Below the pieces are notes generated by a model. The model was not told where the DNA came from. It was given only the letters and a program-made list of their open reading frames with translations, and made no database searches. Shown here piece after piece: positions 42,752-51,296 of a stretch of DNA of 51,296 nucleotides (positions are counted from its first letter, which is position 1; each line of letters opens with the position of its first letter). Origin of the DNA: Candidatus Neomarinimicrobiota bacterium (lineage in GTDB: Bacteria > Fidelibacterota > Marinisomatia > Marinisomatales > S15-B10); the NCBI GenBank assembly GCA_030743815.1, contig JASLRT010000086.1, positions 1-51,296 on the forward strand, written 5' to 3'. A program made the position numbers and the translations under genes.

Positions 42752-43323
42752 CCGGCGACAACATGAAGAAGATTCAATCTATCACCCTCGATCTCTTAAG
42801 GGAGATTGGGGAAGACCCTGACCGCGAGGGGTTGCAGAAGACTCCAGAACGAGTGGCGCGGGCTTGGAATCACTTTATTAAGGGCTATGGGGAGACGCCT
42901 GAGGAAGTTGTTGGCGACGCTATTTTTGAGGAGTTATGCGATGAAATTGTGATCGTGAAGGAGATCGATTTCTTTTCTCTGTGTGAACACCATCTCCTGC
43001 CGTTCAAAGGATGCGTTAACGTGGGGTATCTACCGGACAACAAGATCATCGGACTTTCGAAGATTCCACGCATTGTAGATATTTATGCGAGGAGACTGCA
43101 GGTTCAAGAGCGGATGACACAGCAGATTGCGGATGCCTTGCAGCAGGTGTTGAATCCAAAGGGGGTAGCGGTGATCATGGAAGCTGAACATCTGTGCATG
43201 CAGATGAGAGGGGTGGAGAAAAAGGCTTCGTTCATGGTGACATCGGCCGTGAGAGGTGCGTTTGAAAAGAATCAGAAGACGCGCGATGAATTCCTTTCTA
43301 TTGTATCAACCGGGAGGACCTGA
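42748..43323 (+). CDS. folE: GTP cyclohydrolase I
   Basis: The 191-residue enzyme opens the purine ring of GTP to make dihydroneopterin triphosphate, the start of folate and queuosine precursors. Zinc and catalytic positions are in [14 protein letters not shown] (residues 75-88) and [15 protein letters not shown] (near 150). An AGGAGG ribosome-binding site sits inside the end of queP. Length matches the family (about 190-220). It overlaps nfo by one nt. Confidence 0.96.
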   Translation: MTGDNMKKIQSITLDLLREIGEDPDREGLQKTPERVARAWNHFIKGYGETPEEVVGDAIFEELCDEIVIVKEIDFFSLCEHHLLPFKGCVNVGYLPDNKIIGLSKIPRIVDIYARRLQVQERMTQQIADALQQVLNPKGVAVIMEAEHLCMQMRGVEKKASFMVTSAVRGAFEKNQKTRDEFLSIVSTGRT

Positions 43324-44183
43324 TGGGACTGTTAGGAGCACACGTAAGCGTAGCCGGCGGAGTGGAAAATGCACCCGGCAGAGGTTCAGCCATCAAAGCC
43401 GATGCCATCCAGATCTTCACGGCTAATCAGAACCAGTGGTCTCCGAAGCAGCCGATGGAGGAGAACACTGCGGCCTTCCGTGCGAACATGAAGAGCGAGC
43501 GTCCAGAGGTGTGCGTTACTCACGACTCGTATCTCATCAATCTTGGCTCACCTGAACCCAAAAAGCTGAACATGTCCCGCAAGGCCTTTCTGGAGGAGAT
43601 TGACCGCTGCGACGCCTGCGCAATCCCATACCTGATTTTTCACCCCGGTTCACATCTGAAAACGGGGGAGGAGGAGTGTCTCGCACGCATCGCGCAAAGT
43701 ATCGACTACTGTCTCGACAAGCGGCCGGAATCGAAAGTGGATTTGCTTATCGAAAACACCGCAGGGCAAGGATCAAACGTCGGTTACCGCTTTGAACACC
43801 TGTGTTCTATCATAGACTGGGTCAAGCGGCCGGAGCGGATGGGAGTCTGTTTTGATACGCAGCACGGCTTCGCTTCCGGGTATGATATCCGGGATGAGAA
43901 GAGGTGGAATGCGACATTCAAGGAATTTGATCAGGTGGTCGGTCTGGAGTGGCTCAAGTCGTTCCACATAAATGATTCAAAGAAGGAACTGGGATCACGG
44001 GTGGACCGGCACGAGAAGATCGGACAAGGTTTATTGACAATGGAAACGTTCTGGTGTCTCGTCAATGACGAGCGATTCTCTCATCTGCCGATGGTGCTGG
44101 AAACACCGGTAGAAAACGAGATGGAGTACGCTGATGAGCTGGTAATTTTGCGAAATCTTATGGGTGTACCAAAACCTAATTAG
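43323..44183 (+). CDS. nfo: Deoxyribonuclease IV (AP endonuclease family 2)
   Basis: The 286-residue TIM-barrel enzyme cuts abasic DNA. It opens LGAHVSVAGGVENAPGRG, with the metal ligands in FHPGSH (near residue 102), LLIENTAGQG (near 142), VCFDTQHGFASGYD (near 177) and SFHINDSKKELGSRVDRHEKIG (near 215). The first codon shares a base with the folE stop (TGATG), and GGGAGGACC lies upstream. It follows pterin genes rather than repair genes, so the grouping is probably only transcriptional. Confidence 0.95.
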   Translation: MGLLGAHVSVAGGVENAPGRGSAIKADAIQIFTANQNQWSPKQPMEENTAAFRANMKSERPEVCVTHDSYLINLGSPEPKKLNMSRKAFLEEIDRCDACAIPYLIFHPGSHLKTGEEECLARIAQSIDYCLDKRPESKVDLLIENTAGQGSNVGYRFEHLCSIIDWVKRPERMGVCFDTQHGFASGYDIRDEKRWNATFKEFDQVVGLEWLKSFHINDSKKELGSRVDRHEKIGQGLLTMETFWCLVNDERFSHLPMVLETPVENEMEYADELVILRNLMGVPKPN

Positions 44184-44193
44184 GAGATCTATT

Positions 44194-45591
44194 GTGGCGA
44201 AGGGAAACAAGTACGATTTAATTGTTATTGGTGGCGGGCCGGGCGGTTATGTAGCTGCTATCCACGGGGCACAGTTTGGGAAAAACGTAGCTGTGGTGGA
44301 GCGGGATACGCTGGGCGGTGTCTGCCTCAACTGGGGCTGCATTCCGACGAAATCGCTGTTACACGACGCCGAGGTGCTCCATCTGGTGAAGAACGCCGGC
44401 AAGTACGGTATCGAGATCGGTGACTACAAGGTGGATTTCAGCGCCGTGGTCAAGCGGAGCCGCAAGGTCGCCAAGCGCCTCTCCAAGGGGATTGAGTACC
44501 TGATGAAGAAGAACAGGATTACCCATTTGAAAGGGGCGGCCACGATTCAGTCGTCTCACGATGTAGAAGTGACTTCCGAAGACGGCAGCAGGGTACTGGA
44601 AGCGGAAAACATCATTATCGCCGTGGGAGGGCGTAACCGGGAGATTCCTGGCCTGGAGACTGACGGCAAGCGGGTGATTTCGTACCGCGAAGCGATGACA
44701 TTAGAGGAACCGCCAAAAAAAATGATCATCATTGGAGCCGGTGCTATCGGTGTGGAATTCGCCACCCTGTACCACGAGTACGGAACGGAAATACACCTGG
44801 TAGAGATGCTGCCGCAAATCCTTCCCCTGGAAGATGGAGAAATATCTGAAGCACTAAAGTCATACCTGAAGAAACGTGGAATGAATCTTCGCACGTCCGC
44901 GAAAGTGGAAAAGATTGATGCTCTCAAGACGAAGGTGAAGGTTCATCTCGCCGCAGGAGAAGAGAAAGAGGTGTTGGAAGCGGATCTGGCGCTGGTGGCG
45001 GTGGGCATCCAGGGGAATGTTGAGGATTTGGGGTTGGATTCCGCGGGTGTGCAGCTGGAGAACGGCTGGATCAAAACTGATCAGTTCTGTCAAACTACTG
45101 TTGAAGGCGTTTACGCCGTCGGTGATGTAACCGGTCCGCCGTGGTTGGCGCACGTGGCGTCTGCCCAGGGCCGTATCGCGGCGGCTCATCTCAGTGGCCG
45201 AAATCCAACGCCCCTTGACTACACCAGCATCCCGGCGTGCACTTACACCCGGCCGCAGGTGGCATCCATCGGCTTGACGGAAGAAGCGGCGCAGGAGGCC
45301 GGTCACGAGCTGAAGGTTGGCCGCTTTCCCATGCGTGCCAGCGGCAAAGCGTTGGCACAGGATGACACCGACGGCTTCATCAAGATCCTCTTCGACGCCC
45401 AGTACGGTGAACTGCTGGGTTGTCACATCATTGGACCGGAGGCGACGGAACTGATCGCCGAAGTGGCGGCGGCCAAGATGCTGGAGTCTACCTACAAAGA
45501 GATCGTGGAAACAGTACACGCTCACCCCACCATCGCTGAGGCAATCATGGAAGCAGCAGCTGATGCTTATGGGGAGGCGATTCATATTTAA
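44194..45591 (+). CDS. lpd: Dihydrolipoyl dehydrogenase (E3)
   Basis: The GTG at 44194 is chosen because TAGGAGATC ends 8 nt before it; the frame extends upstream inside nfo. The 465-residue flavoprotein has the FAD site IVIGGGPGGYVAAI, the redox disulfide GGVCLNWGCIPTKS, the NAD site IIIGAGAIGVEFA and the C-terminal His-Glu pair in HAHPTIAEAIMEAA. It reoxidises the lipoyl groups of E2. It heads the operon with lipB, E1 and E2 of the branched-chain type complex. Confidence 0.95.
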   Translation: MAKGNKYDLIVIGGGPGGYVAAIHGAQFGKNVAVVERDTLGGVCLNWGCIPTKSLLHDAEVLHLVKNAGKYGIEIGDYKVDFSAVVKRSRKVAKRLSKGIEYLMKKNRITHLKGAATIQSSHDVEVTSEDGSRVLEAENIIIAVGGRNREIPGLETDGKRVISYREAMTLEEPPKKMIIIGAGAIGVEFATLYHEYGTEIHLVEMLPQILPLEDGEISEALKSYLKKRGMNLRTSAKVEKIDALKTKVKVHLAAGEEKEVLEADLALVAVGIQGNVEDLGLDSAGVQLENGWIKTDQFCQTTVEGVYAVGDVTGPPWLAHVASAQGRIAAAHLSGRNPTPLDYTSIPACTYTRPQVASIGLTEEAAQEAGHELKVGRFPMRASGKALAQDDTDGFIKILFDAQYGELLGCHIIGPEATELIAEVAAAKMLESTYKEIVETVHAHPTIAEAIMEAAADAYGEAIHI

Positions 45592-45654
45592 GCTGGAGTA
45601 ATGGAAAGATGGAGTTGTGTGACGGTCATAGAAGATGAGGACGTTAGGAGTAAA

Positions 45655-46368
45655 ATGTTAGATGTGAGATGGCATCAACCACTGGCGCGAGATCTGGTTC
45701 CGCCCTATTCCGCTTCTCGTCTTAAGCAGCTGGAAGTTCAACGGTTAGGGAGAAGACTCTATAGCGAGGTGTGGGAGTACCAGAAAAATCTGATGGAGCA
45801 GCGAAAAAAAGGACGTATCCTGGACACACTAATCTTAGTAGAACATGAACCGGTCTACACGTTGGGTAAGAACGGTGACGAGAACCACCTGTTGCAGTCC
45901 CGCCGGCGCGAAATCCCGGTGTTCCGTACCGAACGCGGTGGGGATGTGACTTACCACGGCCCGGGGCAGTTGGTGGGCTATCCTATTCTCGATCTCCACG
46001 ACCACCGTATGAGTGTCAGCTGGTACATGCGCTCGCTGGAGGAGGTGCTCATCAGCACGCTGGCTGACTTTGATATCACGGCGGAACGTCAGGGAGGTGT
46101 GACGGGCATATGGGTGGGTGATCAAAAAATTGCATCACTCGGTGTACGGTTGTCGCAATGGGTCTCGATGCACGGCTTTGCTTTCAATGTCAATACCGAT
46201 CTCAGCTACTTCGACGGCATTATCCCGTGCGGGATCTTTGAAAGTGGCGTTACTTCCATGGAGAAAGTACTTGATGCCAAACAGTCATTGAATGCTGTAG
46301 AGAGGGTGGTGGAGAATCAGTTCAGAGCGATCTTCGGTTTCGAACGGAAAGTGAAAACAGGAGAGTAG
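45655..46368 (+). CDS. lipB: Octanoyl-[ACP]-protein N-octanoyltransferase LipB
   Basis: LipB moves octanoyl from ACP to E2 lysine. The 237-residue form has RGGDVTYHGPGQLVGYPI, the Lys in QKIASLGVRLSQWVSMHGFA and the active Cys in GIIPCGIFESGV. The start is uncertain: ATG 45655 has AGGAG 4 nt upstream and gives nearly normal length; ATG 45601 (255 residues) has GGAG only 2 nt upstream. Even the shorter form carries about 25 residues before the usual family start (LGRRLYSEVWEYQ). It lies directly between lpd and the E1 gene. Confidence 0.88.
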   Translation: MLDVRWHQPLARDLVPPYSASRLKQLEVQRLGRRLYSEVWEYQKNLMEQRKKGRILDTLILVEHEPVYTLGKNGDENHLLQSRRREIPVFRTERGGDVTYHGPGQLVGYPILDLHDHRMSVSWYMRSLEEVLISTLADFDITAERQGGVTGIWVGDQKIASLGVRLSQWVSMHGFAFNVNTDLSYFDGIIPCGIFESGVTSMEKVLDAKQSLNAVERVVENQFRAIFGFERKVKTGE

Positions 46369-46373
46369 AGACG

Positions 46374-48392
46374 GTGCCCAGATTTCACGGCTTTACAAAG
46401 AAACAGTTACTCGATGTATACCGCAACATGGCTCTATCGCGCAGACTGGACGAGAAGATTCTCATCCTTTTGCGGCAAGGGAAGAGTGCTTTTCACACCG
46501 GCGGTTCCGGGCATGAAGCGGCACAGCTGGCGGCGGCGCAGGTGATTCGCCGCGGTGAAGACTGGCCGTTTCCCTATTATCGTGATATGGCGTTCACCAT
46601 TGGACTGGGAATCACTGGTCGGGAACAGCTTCTCTCGTCTATTTCCAGAGCGGAGGATCCCTATTCCGCGGGCAGGCAGATGCCGACCCACTTCAGCAGT
46701 AGAGAACTCAACATAATCACGCAATCGAGCGTCACCGGTACCCAGTATCTGCAAGCGGTTGGCTGCGCCATGGCACTGGTGAAAGGGGGAGAAAAAGGGG
46801 TAGTCTACGTCTCGTCGGGTGAAGGGACCACAAGCCAGGGTGATTTTCATGAAGCGCTTAACTGGGCGAGCCGGGAAAAGCTCCCGGTAATATTCCATAT
46901 TGAGGACAATAAGTATGCTATTTCGGTGCACGTTTCGGAGCAGACATCGGGAGGGTCAGCATACGGCATAGTGGCGGGATACAAAAATCTTGCCCGTTTC
47001 CAGGTTGACGGCACAGACTTTTTCGAGGCTCACATGGCATTCCGCAAAGCTGCTGACAGGGCCCGGAAAGGGAAAGGTCCCAGCGTTGTCGTCTCGGACG
47101 TTGTCCGTCTACTGCCTCACTCTTCTTCCGATGACCAGAAGAAGTACAGAGATAAAGAAGAATTGGAAGCCGATAGAAAGAGAGATCCAATTAGCCGGTT
47201 CTCTGATGCCTGTGCTGAAGGTGGTGTCATATCCCGTAAGGAATTCGAGAAGATCGATGCGGAAGTCAGACAGTCGGTAGAAGAAGATGCGGAATGGGCC
47301 GAGGCGAGACCACTTCCTTCCCCGGAGACTGCCACCAGATATGTCTACAGTGAAGATGATGAAACAACCGCGCTGGAAGAATCTGAGCCCAGCTATATTT
47401 CAGATCGAATCGTTCCGGTGGATGCTGTCAACCATGCGCTTCATGAGGAGATGGCCAGGAATAAAAAGATGGTGATCTACGGTGAGGATGTGGCAGATTT
47501 GAAGGGCGGTGTCTTTACAGCGACAAAGGGTCTCACGGCAGAATTCGGTAAGGAGCGGGTATACAATTCACCGCTTGCTGAGTCATCTATCATAGGAACG
47601 GCAATTGGGATGGCGTGCGTCGGCTGGAAACCGGTAGTGGAAATTCAGTTCAGCGATTTCATTTGGACGGCTATGATGCAGATCCGCAATGAAATGGCAA
47701 CGATTCGTTACCGGTCGAATAATGAGTGGAGTTGTCCCATTGTGATCCGGGTCCCTGTGGGTGGATATGTCCATGGCGGCATATTTCACAGTCAATCGAT
47801 TGACGGCTATTTTTTACATCTTCCTGGTATACGGATTGCTTATCCTTCCAATAGTGCCGATGCCAAGGGACTTCTGAAGACGGCGTGCCGTATGGACGAT
47901 CCTGTTATATTCATGGAACACAAGAGTCTCTACCGTTTTGTTCCCGCCGCCACGCCGGAGCCGGATGAGGATTACCTGCTGCCGTTTGGCAAGGCGAGGA
48001 CTGTAAAGGAAGGATCTGATCTCACCATTATCACTTACGGCATGATGGTTTACAAGAGTCTCGAAGCGGCCAGATCGCTTGAATCGTCCATGGGCGTCTC
48101 TATCGAAATCATTGACTTGCGCACGCTCAACCCCCTCGACTACGATTCTATAGAGCGTTCGCTGCATAAGACTAGCAAGGCGCTGGTTGTCTATGAGGAT
48201 AACATTACAAACGGTGCCGGGGCGGAGATATCAGCCATTATTGCCGATCGATATTTTGAGCTTCTGGACGGACCGGTAAAGCGGGTGGCAGCCAAGGACT
48301 GCCCCGTCGGGTTCAGCGCCGTTATTGAGGATGTAGTCTTACCGCAGGCGGAAGATGTGGCGCAAGCAGCGCAGGAATTGATAGAATATTGA
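46374..48392 (+). CDS. Branched-chain-type 2-oxoacid dehydrogenase E1, alpha-beta fusion
   Basis: The 672-residue protein joins both E1 subunits. The alpha part (about residues 1-310) has the thiamine-diphosphate site SSGEGTTSQGDFHEALNW...EDNKYAISV. An acidic linker follows, and the beta part (about 345-672) has YGEDVADLKGGVF, GKERVYNSPLAESSIIG and HSQSIDGYFLHLPGIRIAYP. It decarboxylates 2-oxo acids (likely the BCAT products) and passes the acyl to lipoyl E2. GTG start, 5 nt after lipB. Separate alpha and beta genes are more usual. Substrate type is inferred from family likeness to BCKDH. Confidence 0.92.
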   Translation: MPRFHGFTKKQLLDVYRNMALSRRLDEKILILLRQGKSAFHTGGSGHEAAQLAAAQVIRRGEDWPFPYYRDMAFTIGLGITGREQLLSSISRAEDPYSAGRQMPTHFSSRELNIITQSSVTGTQYLQAVGCAMALVKGGEKGVVYVSSGEGTTSQGDFHEALNWASREKLPVIFHIEDNKYAISVHVSEQTSGGSAYGIVAGYKNLARFQVDGTDFFEAHMAFRKAADRARKGKGPSVVVSDVVRLLPHSSSDDQKKYRDKEELEADRKRDPISRFSDACAEGGVISRKEFEKIDAEVRQSVEEDAEWAEARPLPSPETATRYVYSEDDETTALEESEPSYISDRIVPVDAVNHALHEEMARNKKMVIYGEDVADLKGGVFTATKGLTAEFGKERVYNSPLAESSIIGTAIGMACVGWKPVVEIQFSDFIWTAMMQIRNEMATIRYRSNNEWSCPIVIRVPVGGYVHGGIFHSQSIDGYFLHLPGIRIAYPSNSADAKGLLKTACRMDDPVIFMEHKSLYRFVPAATPEPDEDYLLPFGKARTVKEGSDLTIITYGMMVYKSLEAARSLESSMGVSIEIIDLRTLNPLDYDSIERSLHKTSKALVVYEDNITNGAGAEISAIIADRYFELLDGPVKRVAAKDCPVGFSAVIEDVVLPQAEDVAQAAQELIEY

Positions 48393-48407
48393 GATTGTGG
48401 AGAAGTT

Positions 48408-49685
48408 GTGCTTGTTGATGTTATAATGCCGAAACTTGGTGAATCGATCACTGAGGGGACCATCATCGAGTGGCGCAAACAACTGGGCGATGAAATCGGT
48501 AAGGACGAGGCTCTGCTGGATATCGGTACAGACAAGGTCGACTCGGAGATACCGTCACCTGCCGTCGGTGTTGTCGTGGAGATTCTGGCGCAGCCTAACG
48601 ACGTTATTCCGGTGGGTGAAACTATCGCCCGGATCGAGACAGACAGTGATGCGGCTGTTGTTGTACCGTCCGGGGAGGAAGAGTCTCAAGCCACAGCTGA
48701 GATAGATGAAGGTGTGGAGGTGGAGCCTGAACCCGCCGATGGTGATGAGCCAGAAGCGGTTATAGATAAAACTGCGCCGACTGCACGACAGCCAAGGGAG
48801 AAGAGGCAATATTATACTCCGCTGGTGAGATCAATCGCCAGGAAGGAAAACATTGCTGAAGATGAGCTGGCGGCCCTCGAAGGCAGTGGTCGAGGAGGCA
48901 GAGTGACGAAAGCAGATATTCTCGCCTACCTTAAGGCAGGCAGGATGGCGTCTGTATCTGTCACCCCGGCCCCAGGTCTCAAGGAAGAGGTGGTGGAATT
49001 GTCGCGCATGCGTCAGATCATTGCGGAACACATGAGGCTCAGTCTTGATACATCAGCGCATACCTATCTTATCTCCGAGTGCGACGTCTCCGGCATCGTG
49101 GAATACGTGACACAGGAAAAAGATCGTTTCCTGCTGCGTGAAAGTTTTGAACTGACATACACCCCCTTCTTTATTCAAGCGGCTGTCAGGGCTATAGAGC
49201 ATTATCCCATTTTTAACGCTTCTCTTGACGGAACCACAATTCACCATCACAGGAATATCAACATCGGTCTGGCGGTAGCGCTTGAAGAGGGTCTTATGGT
49301 TCCTGTCATTAAAAACTGCGAAGAGCTCAATTTTTTCGGCATTTGCCGTAAGACCCGCGACCTGGCGCAAAGGGCGAGGAGCGGCAACATTTTACCCGAT
49401 GAATTGCAAGGTTCTACCTTTTCAATCACCAATTACGGCGTTTTCGGCAACATCCTCGGGACACCTATAATCAACCAGCCTAATGCGGCGATCCTCGGTG
49501 TTGGCGCTGTGAAGAAGAAACCGGTAGTGAGGGAATCGGAGCACGGCGACGCCATCGTAGTCCGTTCCATGGTCTATCTCTCTCTCGGCCTGGACCATCG
49601 CCTGATTGATGGCTCCGGCGGCGGGCGGTTTTTGCAGCGAATGGTAGACTGCCTGGAGAATCTAAATACGTCAGTGTTGTTGTAG
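48408..49685 (+). CDS. Dihydrolipoamide acyltransferase (E2)
   Basis: The 425-residue protein has a lipoyl domain (residues 1-76) with Lys43 in IGTDKVDSEIPSP, an acidic linker, a peripheral subunit-binding domain (about 137-175, YTPLVRSIARKENIAEDEL...RVTKADILAYL) and a catalytic domain ending with DHRLIDGSGGGRF (His397, Asp401). It transfers the acyl group from lipoate to CoA. A single lipoyl domain fits the BCKDH type. GTG start, 15 nt after E1. Confidence 0.94.
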   Translation: MLVDVIMPKLGESITEGTIIEWRKQLGDEIGKDEALLDIGTDKVDSEIPSPAVGVVVEILAQPNDVIPVGETIARIETDSDAAVVVPSGEEESQATAEIDEGVEVEPEPADGDEPEAVIDKTAPTARQPREKRQYYTPLVRSIARKENIAEDELAALEGSGRGGRVTKADILAYLKAGRMASVSVTPAPGLKEEVVELSRMRQIIAEHMRLSLDTSAHTYLISECDVSGIVEYVTQEKDRFLLRESFELTYTPFFIQAAVRAIEHYPIFNASLDGTTIHHHRNINIGLAVALEEGLMVPVIKNCEELNFFGICRKTRDLAQRARSGNILPDELQGSTFSITNYGVFGNILGTPIINQPNAAILGVGAVKKKPVVRESEHGDAIVVRSMVYLSLGLDHRLIDGSGGGRFLQRMVDCLENLNTSVLL

Positions 49686-49687
49686 CT

Positions 49688-50518
49688 ATGGCTAAGATTG
49701 ATCACGTGTTGAAATTGTATGCGGAGACGATCCGGTCGCCGTATCTGCATTACGGATTATGGGAGAATCCTGAAACTGTGGACGTTGAATCTACCACTCT
49801 TTCTGAGATTCGTGACGCTCAGGAGAGGTATATTGTCCATTTAGCCGATCTCATTCCGGCAGGCGTCAAAACAGTACTGGATGCAGGATGTGGAATTGGA
49901 GGTAACACCGCTTTTCTCAAGGAGCGGGGATTTGAAGTGGAAGCGCTGTCGCCGGACAGTTATCAGGAGGAGCTGTTTCATCAGAAGTTCAATTCTGACG
50001 TCAAATTCTACAGGACACGGTTTGAGAGTTTCGAGACACAGAAGAAATATGATCTGATCCTTATGAGCGAGAGTGCGGCATATATCCGCATGGAGTCTGG
50101 GATTGAAAAAGCGTGGTATCTGCTGTCGACGGGCGGATATTGGCTGGTTTCCGACTATTTCGTCAGCAGCTCCGATGGTGGCGACAGTCCGCATCTCAAA
50201 TCGGCCCACCGCCTCGACCGTTATCTGGAGGCGGCAAAGAGTGGGGGTTTTGATCTGATCGTTGAGCGAGATATCACCGAAAATGTGATGCCGACACTCG
50301 ATGCGGCATACCATTTCTATAACCGGTTTATCGTGCCGATGGCCGAATATGCATCGCACTCCGCGACAAAGAATGCGCCAAAGCTGTCTAAGCTCTTCAA
50401 GTTGGTCTACGGTAAGAAAATCAGGCAGAAGATGGATCAAGTGGATTATCTTAAGAGCAGTGAATTCCGCAAGTATCGAAAGTACATGGTGCTCCTTTTT
50501 CAGAAGGGGGAGAGATGA
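49688..50518 (+). CDS. SAM-dependent methyltransferase
   Basis: The 276-residue class I methyltransferase has motif I VLDAGCGIGGNTAFL (residues 63-77), acidic loop VEALSPDSYQ (near 85) and motif IV DLILMSESAAYI (near 122). The layout resembles small-molecule (sterol/tocopherol-like) methyltransferases with an N-terminal lid (LHYGLWENPETVD). A basic helical C-terminus (KLFKLVYGKKIRQKMDQ) may contact a membrane or partner. It starts 2 nt after E2 and overlaps lipA by 4 nt (ATGA), so it is co-translated with the lipoyl genes. Its substrate is unknown. Confidence 0.85.
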   Translation: MAKIDHVLKLYAETIRSPYLHYGLWENPETVDVESTTLSEIRDAQERYIVHLADLIPAGVKTVLDAGCGIGGNTAFLKERGFEVEALSPDSYQEELFHQKFNSDVKFYRTRFESFETQKKYDLILMSESAAYIRMESGIEKAWYLLSTGGYWLVSDYFVSSSDGGDSPHLKSAHRLDRYLEAAKSGGFDLIVERDITENVMPTLDAAYHFYNRFIVPMAEYASHSATKNAPKLSKLFKLVYGKKIRQKMDQVDYLKSSEFRKYRKYMVLLFQKGER

Positions 50519-51296
50519 CGCCCGCAGTGAGGAGTAGTGAAGCTAATCCTCAGATGGAGCGAAAGCCCGACTGGCTGAAGGTTACTCTGCGGAGCGGCCA
50601 AAACTTTTCCGAGCTGAAGGGGATGGTGCGTGACGGGAATCTCCACACCGTCTGCGAAGAAGCGCTCTGCCCCAACATCTATGAGTGCTGGGAGAGGCGG
50701 TCTGCCACTCTGATGATTCTCGGTGATGTCTGCACACGATCGTGCGGTTTCTGTAATGTGAAGACGGGGAAGCCGACATGGTACGATGCCCGGGAACCGC
50801 AACGGACGGCGGAAGCTGTGCATCAAATGCAGCTGAAGCACTGTGTCATCACTTCCGTCAATCGCGACGAACTGCCGGATGGCGGCGCTTCGATATGGGA
50901 AGAAACAATTCGCTCTATCCGCCGGTTGAATCCTGACTGTTCGGTGGAGGTGCTCATCCCTGATATGAAGTCCGACGATGAGGCACTGCTGACAATTTTC
51001 ACTGCACAGCCGGATATTCTCGGGCACAACGTAGAGACTGTGCCGAGGTTTTACGGTGAGGTCCGTCCGCAGGCGAGGTACGACTGGTCACTGGCAGTGC
51101 TGAGACGTTCAAAGGAGTTTGGTCTGAGGACGAAGACCGCTTTCATGGTCGGTCTCGGCGAGACGGCTGAAGAGGTGTTTTCCCTCATGGAAGATGTTGC
51201 GGAAACAGGCTGTGATATCCTCGCCATCGGACAGTATCTTCGTCCTACGAGACGCCATGTTCCTGTGCAAAGATTTGTTCATCCCGATGAGTTTGC
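50515..51296 (+). CDS. lipA: Lipoyl synthase (5' part, runs off window)
   Basis: About 260 residues are visible. The auxiliary cluster cysteines are Cys47, Cys52 and Cys58 (CEEALCPNIYEC) and the radical-SAM cysteines are Cys73, Cys77 and Cys80 (CTRSCGFC), followed by TGKPTWYDAREP, ITSVNRDELPDGG, DILGHNVETVPRFY and TKTAFMVGLGET. It inserts two sulfurs into octanoyl-E2. The ATG at 50515 overlaps the methyltransferase stop, with GGGGGAGAG just upstream. The C-terminal ~30 residues lie beyond the window. Confidence 0.96.
   Translation, partial: MTPAVRSSEANPQMERKPDWLKVTLRSGQNFSELKGMVRDGNLHTVCEEALCPNIYECWERRSATLMILGDVCTRSCGFCNVKTGKPTWYDAREPQRTAEAVHQMQLKHCVITSVNRDELPDGGASIWEETIRSIRRLNPDCSVEVLIPDMKSDDEALLTIFTAQPDILGHNVETVPRFYGEVRPQARYDWSLAVLRRSKEFGLRTKTAFMVGLGETAEEVFSLMEDVAETGCDILAIGQYLRPTRRHVPVQRFVHPDEF

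Overview
The window is a gene-dense bacterial chromosome segment (about 50% GC) with no phage, IS element or CRISPR array. The best guess for the source is a Gram-negative member of the FCB superphylum, most likely Candidatus Marinimicrobia (SAR406) or a close neighbour. Grounds: outer-membrane and LolA-like proteins, a secreted subtilase with a C-terminal YPNPFN-type (type IX secretion) sorting tail, a dockerin-bearing secreted carboxypeptidase, an A-type cytochrome c oxidase, and a split b6-like cytochrome b operon with a very large multiheme cytochrome c. The taxonomic call is inference from memory of these families.

Layout. 1-3200: envelope cluster (tail of an unidentified gene, LolA-like protein, cupin, beta-barrel protein, second LolA-like protein). 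3222-6434 (minus strand): Na/Pi transporter followed by PhoU, then a DUF2953/GerW pair. 6648-15158: phoH, thiolase, acyl-CoA dehydrogenase, branched-chain aminotransferase, nusB, phosphoesterase and secA, tightly packed, then a tRNA-Leu(UAG). 15605-33910: an aerobic respiration block holding a HEAT-repeat protein, Rieske protein, b6-like cytochrome b, subunit-IV-like protein, octaheme cytochrome c, cupredoxin-like protein, a CtaA-CtaB fusion, a membrane protein of possible NO or heme-copper function, divergent Crp/Fnr and Rrf2 regulators, CoxB/CoxA/two CoxC/CoxD, a small CPYC protein, two SCO copper chaperones and a DUF420 (CtaM-like) protein. 34006-38023: two overlapping secreted peptidase genes. 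38141-41517: CBS protein, lipoprotein, a gene remnant, MBL hydrolase, receiver-like protein and endonuclease III. 41643-44183: queD-like, queP, folE, nfo. 44194-51296: a branched-chain 2-oxoacid dehydrogenase operon with its own lipoylation genes (lpd, lipB, fused E1, E2, methyltransferase, lipA running off the end).

How it fits together. The respiratory block codes for nearly a whole quinol-to-oxygen path plus heme A synthesis and copper insertion, with redox-type regulators in the middle. A perfect FNR-type palindrome lies between the two regulators. The metabolic genes (BCAT, thiolase, acyl-CoA dehydrogenase, branched-chain dehydrogenase complex) point to use of amino acids and short acyl chains, as expected for a peptide-degrading aerobic heterotroph with secreted proteases.

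Most interesting leads: (1) an intrinsic terminator hairpin ending 5 nt before the phoH start codon, downstream of a palindrome-rich leader; (2) the b6-like/octaheme complex with a conserved heme c_i cysteine and an altered PEWY motif; (3) a perfect FNR box between divergent crp/fnr and rrf2 genes; (4) a QueD-like enzyme with Asp where the catalytic Cys normally sits, behind a perfect 17-bp palindrome; (5) a 30-codon remnant resembling a flavin reductase N-terminus; (6) GerW/DUF2953, known from spore formers, in a Gram-negative context.
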